A stretch of 60,902 nucleotides of DNA, taken from positions 1 to 60,902 of the forward strand of contig QXCR01000168.1 of the NCBI GenBank assembly GCA_004380135.1, read 5' to 3'. The notes under the pieces are model-generated. The model saw nothing but the letters and a program-made list of their open reading frames with translations. It was not told the DNA's origin and ran no database searches. The stretch comes from Stemphylium vesicarium. Taxonomy: Eukaryota > Ascomycota > Dothideomycetes > Pleosporales > Pleosporaceae. Shown in pieces: positions 57,510-60,902 of the stretch; the first letter of the stretch is position 1; each line of letters opens with the position of its first letter. The position numbers and the translations under genes were made by a program.

Positions 57510-59257
57510 GTCGTGGGTCTAGCTCTAGAGACATTGTAGGTCGATGATTGTTGATCGAAAGTGATCAGACTATCCGTTGTCGTGCTAGAACGCTACATTG
57601 AAAGCCATCGCAGCCCTTTAATACCATTTCTATGTAGACGTGAAGCGACATGTCTGCTCCCAGCTTTTGATCTGAAGGAGGCACAGCAGCGCTGCAATGC
57701 TTGGCGGATAATGTGTCGAATTGGCCTCATCGAAGAAGCGACCGGCATTGATTCTGGCGGCTCACATACCGTCCATGGGCAAGATTCACCCGAAAATGCA
57801 CAGAAACGATTCAAAATAGTAATGCGGTCTCGCATTGTGTTGCGTTAGGCTTAGGTAGCGCTCAACATCACAAGCGCGATGGCGGCGCTTAACGGTAGGT
57901 GTACAGCTCATCTTTGGGAAGGTCACGGGATCGATGTTGGAGAACGTTGTACCGAGGCGTGAATAGTAGTCTCTTCGATATTCTAATTCTGTCAGTTGGT
58001 ATATCATTCTTCCATATCAGCGTGGCGACATAGTGGCATTGACTGTGTCGAGTCCGCGATGGATTGGCCACCCCATTGGTGCGAAGCTGGTGGAGAAGCT
58101 ACCATAGAAGATAGGGCGGATGTTGCTATGGCAGGTACTGTCGCATGGCTTGCGTGCGCGTTGCTGTCGGACCAGAGTCAAGGTTGGAGAGAGGAATCGG
58201 GTTGATGCTTCCCTCTCTTTGTGGTATACTGGTGCCGGATTTTGCGCTAGGCTACCCTGGATCTAGTGGAGGCGAGCTAGGAGTCCCTGCCAACAAACAA
58301 CTACGAGAAAGGCACGAGGCAGAAGTACCTCTATAATGTTCAAAATTGTCCCTAGATTTTCTAAGTAAGGGATACCTTGCAATCCTTATTGATTCCTGCT
58401 GTAAATAGCAAGGTGCGCTGTGGATAATCTAGGAGTGGAGCACGTGGCCTTGAATGATCTAGGCTACCTAGGTAGGTAGGGTGGGTGGGACCTGTCCGCA
58501 TTAACACAGTCGCAGACCCTGGGCCACACAAATATGCGTGAGAAACAAGTCGTATGACCAGCTTCCGAGGTCGGGTTCATGCGCCATAGGCAACTCACCG
58601 GCTTGGCTATGGAGACAACAAGGGGCACAGGAGGCAATGTCTTCGCCATCCTATGCCTTGGTACGAACAGTGGACTTCTCCCGGGGACGATTTATTACGA
58701 ATTTTACGGTACAATTGGCTACGCTTGCAGGTTAGATGATCGAATAGCAGCAAGTGACAAGTGAAAGTTCTAAAACCTAGATTACTGAGCAGTACTAGTT
58801 CGGATCAACAGAAGATCGTAATTAACACACCAAATCTAGTCGGCTTTCACAGAAAAGTGCAGAGGGAAATGTTGGAAGTTGAAGAATGAGCATGGTTTCA
58901 TATGCACAATGGCTGGTTATCCTATGATACATATGCCTCTAGAGCTCCGACTGAGTTGGTTGCGCATTGAGAACGTTCCTCAAAGGATCGTCCCAGACGT
59001 ACACAGACCTTTCCAAGTCCTTCCCCACACCAGCGGATCAATGCAATGGGTAAAAGTATTGACAGCGAAATTAAGTCCCGACACAGGGTCCACTTGATGA
59101 CAGAAAAAAAGAGACCAATCCATGAAGATGCAGGTACATTGAATTATTATGGGGCGAATGGGTAAGCCCAGAGATGACAGAAATGTGGTGGTAACTTTTC
59201 CGAAAACGTTTCCAACGACGAAGGGTATCATACAATCGCTATGTTCTTCCGCCCGCT
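57510..59257. other. 1.7-kb gene-free stretch
   Basis: Only short frames occur, none with family resemblance. The composition is slightly more AT-rich near 58330-58440 and 58740-58870. It may include remnants of decayed DNA like the neighbouring pseudogenes, but no relic could be identified. Confidence 0.4.
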
Positions 59258-60667
59258 CTAGAAACGCAGCGTGGTTTCTCGCGAGTGAAATTGGAAGCGC
59301 TTGTCGAGGGTGACGTCCTTTGCCATGACAGCAGCGGCGCGGGCTGCTGGGCTGCCGCTCAGACCGCTCTTGCCTGGAACGACGTAGTTTTTAGTAAGAC
59401 GCTTAGCGACGTTGCCATTGACACCGTTGCTGAGAAGTAGGTTTGCGCTTCCGGCAGTGTTGCCGGAGATGTCACCCTCACGGGCAGTCTGGAGGAGCTT
59501 GGCCTTCAGCGCTTTGGGGTTTTGGCCGAGACCAGCAACATCCTCGGTCATGAGGTAAGCCATGACACCAGTGGTGTGGGGACAGGCCATGGAGGTGCCA
59601 GACAGGAAGTTGATGACGTTGTCACCAGTCGCCCAAGAGCTCAGAATTTGCTCGCCGGGAGCGTAGATGTCAACACACTTTCCGACGTTGGAAAATGACG
59701 AAACCTCGTTGTCGATGTTAACGGAGCCGACGGTGACGACGTCAGAGTTGCCGCCGCCCAAATGGGCAGGAGTGCTACCGCACGCGTCCACACCGTCGTT
59801 TCCAGCAGCGACGGAGACGTGGATACCAGCTTCCAAAGCACCAGCGATGACCTCATCAACCGAGCCGGCGGTGCCCTGGAGACCCCAGGACATGCTCATG
59901 ATGGAGCCGACGAAGCCGGGCTCAGACTTGCGCTTGTTGTGCCTATCAATAACCCAATCCATGCCCTTAATGGTGTCGGAAGATGCGCCAGATCCGTCAT
60001 CTCCAAGAACCTTGACTTCAATGATGTTGGCACCTTGAGCAACTCCAAACTTGGCACCACCTGCAGTTCCGGCAACGTGAGTGCCGTGACCATCACCGTC
60101 AGTGAATGAGCCGGTAGCTGTGAAACCCTCAGAGGCGCGACCAGTGAAGACGGCATGTGTAGTTCGCACACCAGTGTCGACGACGTAGATGTCAACACCA
60201 GCACCGAGCTTCTCATCGTCGAAGGAGTAAGTGAAGTCCTCTTCTTGGGGAGAACCAGATGCGCCGGCTTGGCTGGAAATTCGCTGCAGACCCCATGGAG
60301 CGCCATCCTTCTGGGTAACGAAAGATTTGACTTCAGCCTTTTCTTCAACAATATTGATTTCGGTCATGCCTTGGAACAGTTTCGCGTGGTCTTCGCACAT
60401 AGAGAGGATGTAGAATTGGGGGTTGGTTCCGAGAGACTTGTATTTGATGGTGTCACTCTTGCTGAGGGCCAACGCGTCGAGGTAGTCATCTATTGGCTTA
60501 GGAACGGTTTCATTGCGCCAGAAAGTGATGATGTACTCCTTGACTTCGGTGGAGTGGTTGCCGGGAAGGGTATATTTGCTGATCATGCCATCATTGGTCG
60601 AGGGAGCCGCAAGCACAGCGGAGGCAGCAGCCAAAAGGCCGGTGGCGATGGCGAAGAAGGACTTCAT
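59258..60667 (-). CDS. Secreted subtilisin-like serine protease (S8, proteinase K type)
   Basis: A single exon of 469 residues. The signal peptide (MKSFFAIATGLLAAASAVLA) is followed by an I9-type inhibitory propeptide (about residues 43-115, EYIITFWRNETV..). The mature enzyme begins near 120. The catalytic triad is Asp164 in YVVDTGV, His194 in GDGHGTHVAGT and Ser359 in SGTSMACPH; the oxyanion Asn290 is in AAGN. A C-terminal extension of about 80 residues, rich in Ala and basic residues, follows the catalytic domain. It is a broad-specificity extracellular protease; in fungi such enzymes digest protein and some are allergens. It is intact, unlike the two genes to its left. Confidence 0.95.
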   Translation of the reverse strand: MKSFFAIATGLLAAASAVLAAPSTNDGMISKYTLPGNHSTEVKEYIITFWRNETVPKPIDDYLDALALSKSDTIKYKSLGTNPQFYILSMCEDHAKLFQGMTEINIVEEKAEVKSFVTQKDGAPWGLQRISSQAGASGSPQEEDFTYSFDDEKLGAGVDIYVVDTGVRTTHAVFTGRASEGFTATGSFTDGDGHGTHVAGTAGGAKFGVAQGANIIEVKVLGDDGSGASSDTIKGMDWVIDRHNKRKSEPGFVGSIMSMSWGLQGTAGSVDEVIAGALEAGIHVSVAAGNDGVDACGSTPAHLGGGNSDVVTVGSVNIDNEVSSFSNVGKCVDIYAPGEQILSSWATGDNVINFLSGTSMACPHTTGVMAYLMTEDVAGLGQNPKALKAKLLQTAREGDISGNTAGSANLLLSNGVNGNVAKRLTKNYVVPGKSGLSGSPAARAAAVMAKDVTLDKRFQFHSRETTLRF

Positions 60668-60902
60668 GATGACTACAGAAAAGACCTGGTCCGGAAATAA
60701 GGTTTTGTATGAAGGAGGGTAGAAGCGAAAGTATAGTGGATTTGATGATCACTGAGAATGAATGTGGGAGGAGCGCTATTGCGGGTCAGCGACAGTCCTG
60801 CTGTAGACAAACGACCGTTGGAGCGTTGGAGCAAGCGTGAGGTGACCCCGCCTTATGAAGAGCAACGAGGGGTATTGTGAAGTCGGACATTGTTGGGGGG
60901 GG
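60668..60902. promoter_or_regulatory. Upstream region of the subtilisin gene
   Basis: These 235 bp upstream of the protease ATG contain its promoter. The window ends in a G run. No specific element was identified. Confidence 0.4.

Overview
The window is nuclear DNA from a filamentous ascomycete. Dothideomycetes, probably Pleosporales, fits best, but that is inference from gene style rather than a database match. The evidence is short GT..AG introns with CTAAC-like branch points, dense house-keeping genes on both strands, pogo and hAT transposons, and AT-rich repeat DNA full of TpA, as left by repeat-induced point mutation (RIP).

Positions 1-5100 are a transposon graveyard. An undamaged pogo/Fot1 transposase N-terminus runs off the left edge. 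To its right, in RIP-like AT-rich DNA, lie a heavily mutated second pogo copy, the C-terminus of a hAT transposase, and five small GC-richer TG..CA elements. Each of the five has its own target-site duplication and is best read as a solo LTR. The first host gene beside this block (5775-6434) carries an in-frame TAG.

Positions 7131-52027 are a conserved euchromatic block: a REX1-type RNA exonuclease, a Mis18-like zinc-domain protein, RNase T2, a NAPE-PLD-like hydrolase, proteasome ATPase RPT1, chaperonin CCT4, a serine-rich conserved protein, an ELMO protein, a CxxC-rich zinc protein, AMP deaminase, a mitochondrial two-RRM protein, PEX5, mannosyltransferase PMT4, a YEA4-like nucleotide-sugar transporter, the PP2A B subunit CDC55, RPL3 and SDHA. 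Most of these are multi-exon, and their introns were resolved here by reading-frame continuity and splice sites.

The most interesting locus is the 3' end of RPT1 (17481-18890). A GIY-YIG-nuclease-like gene sits directly downstream of RPT1 on the same strand, and beyond it lies a second copy of the last 34 codons plus stop of RPT1. The two tails encode nearly the same peptide but differ at about a third of their bases, mostly silently. This is what a homing-endonuclease-type insertion would leave if it brought its own recoded 3' end for the host gene and displaced the native one.

Positions 52662-57509 hold two convergent membrane-protein genes, a DUF6536 gene and an unnamed one, both broken by frameshifts or stops. 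The window closes with an intact secreted subtilisin-like protease (59258-60667).
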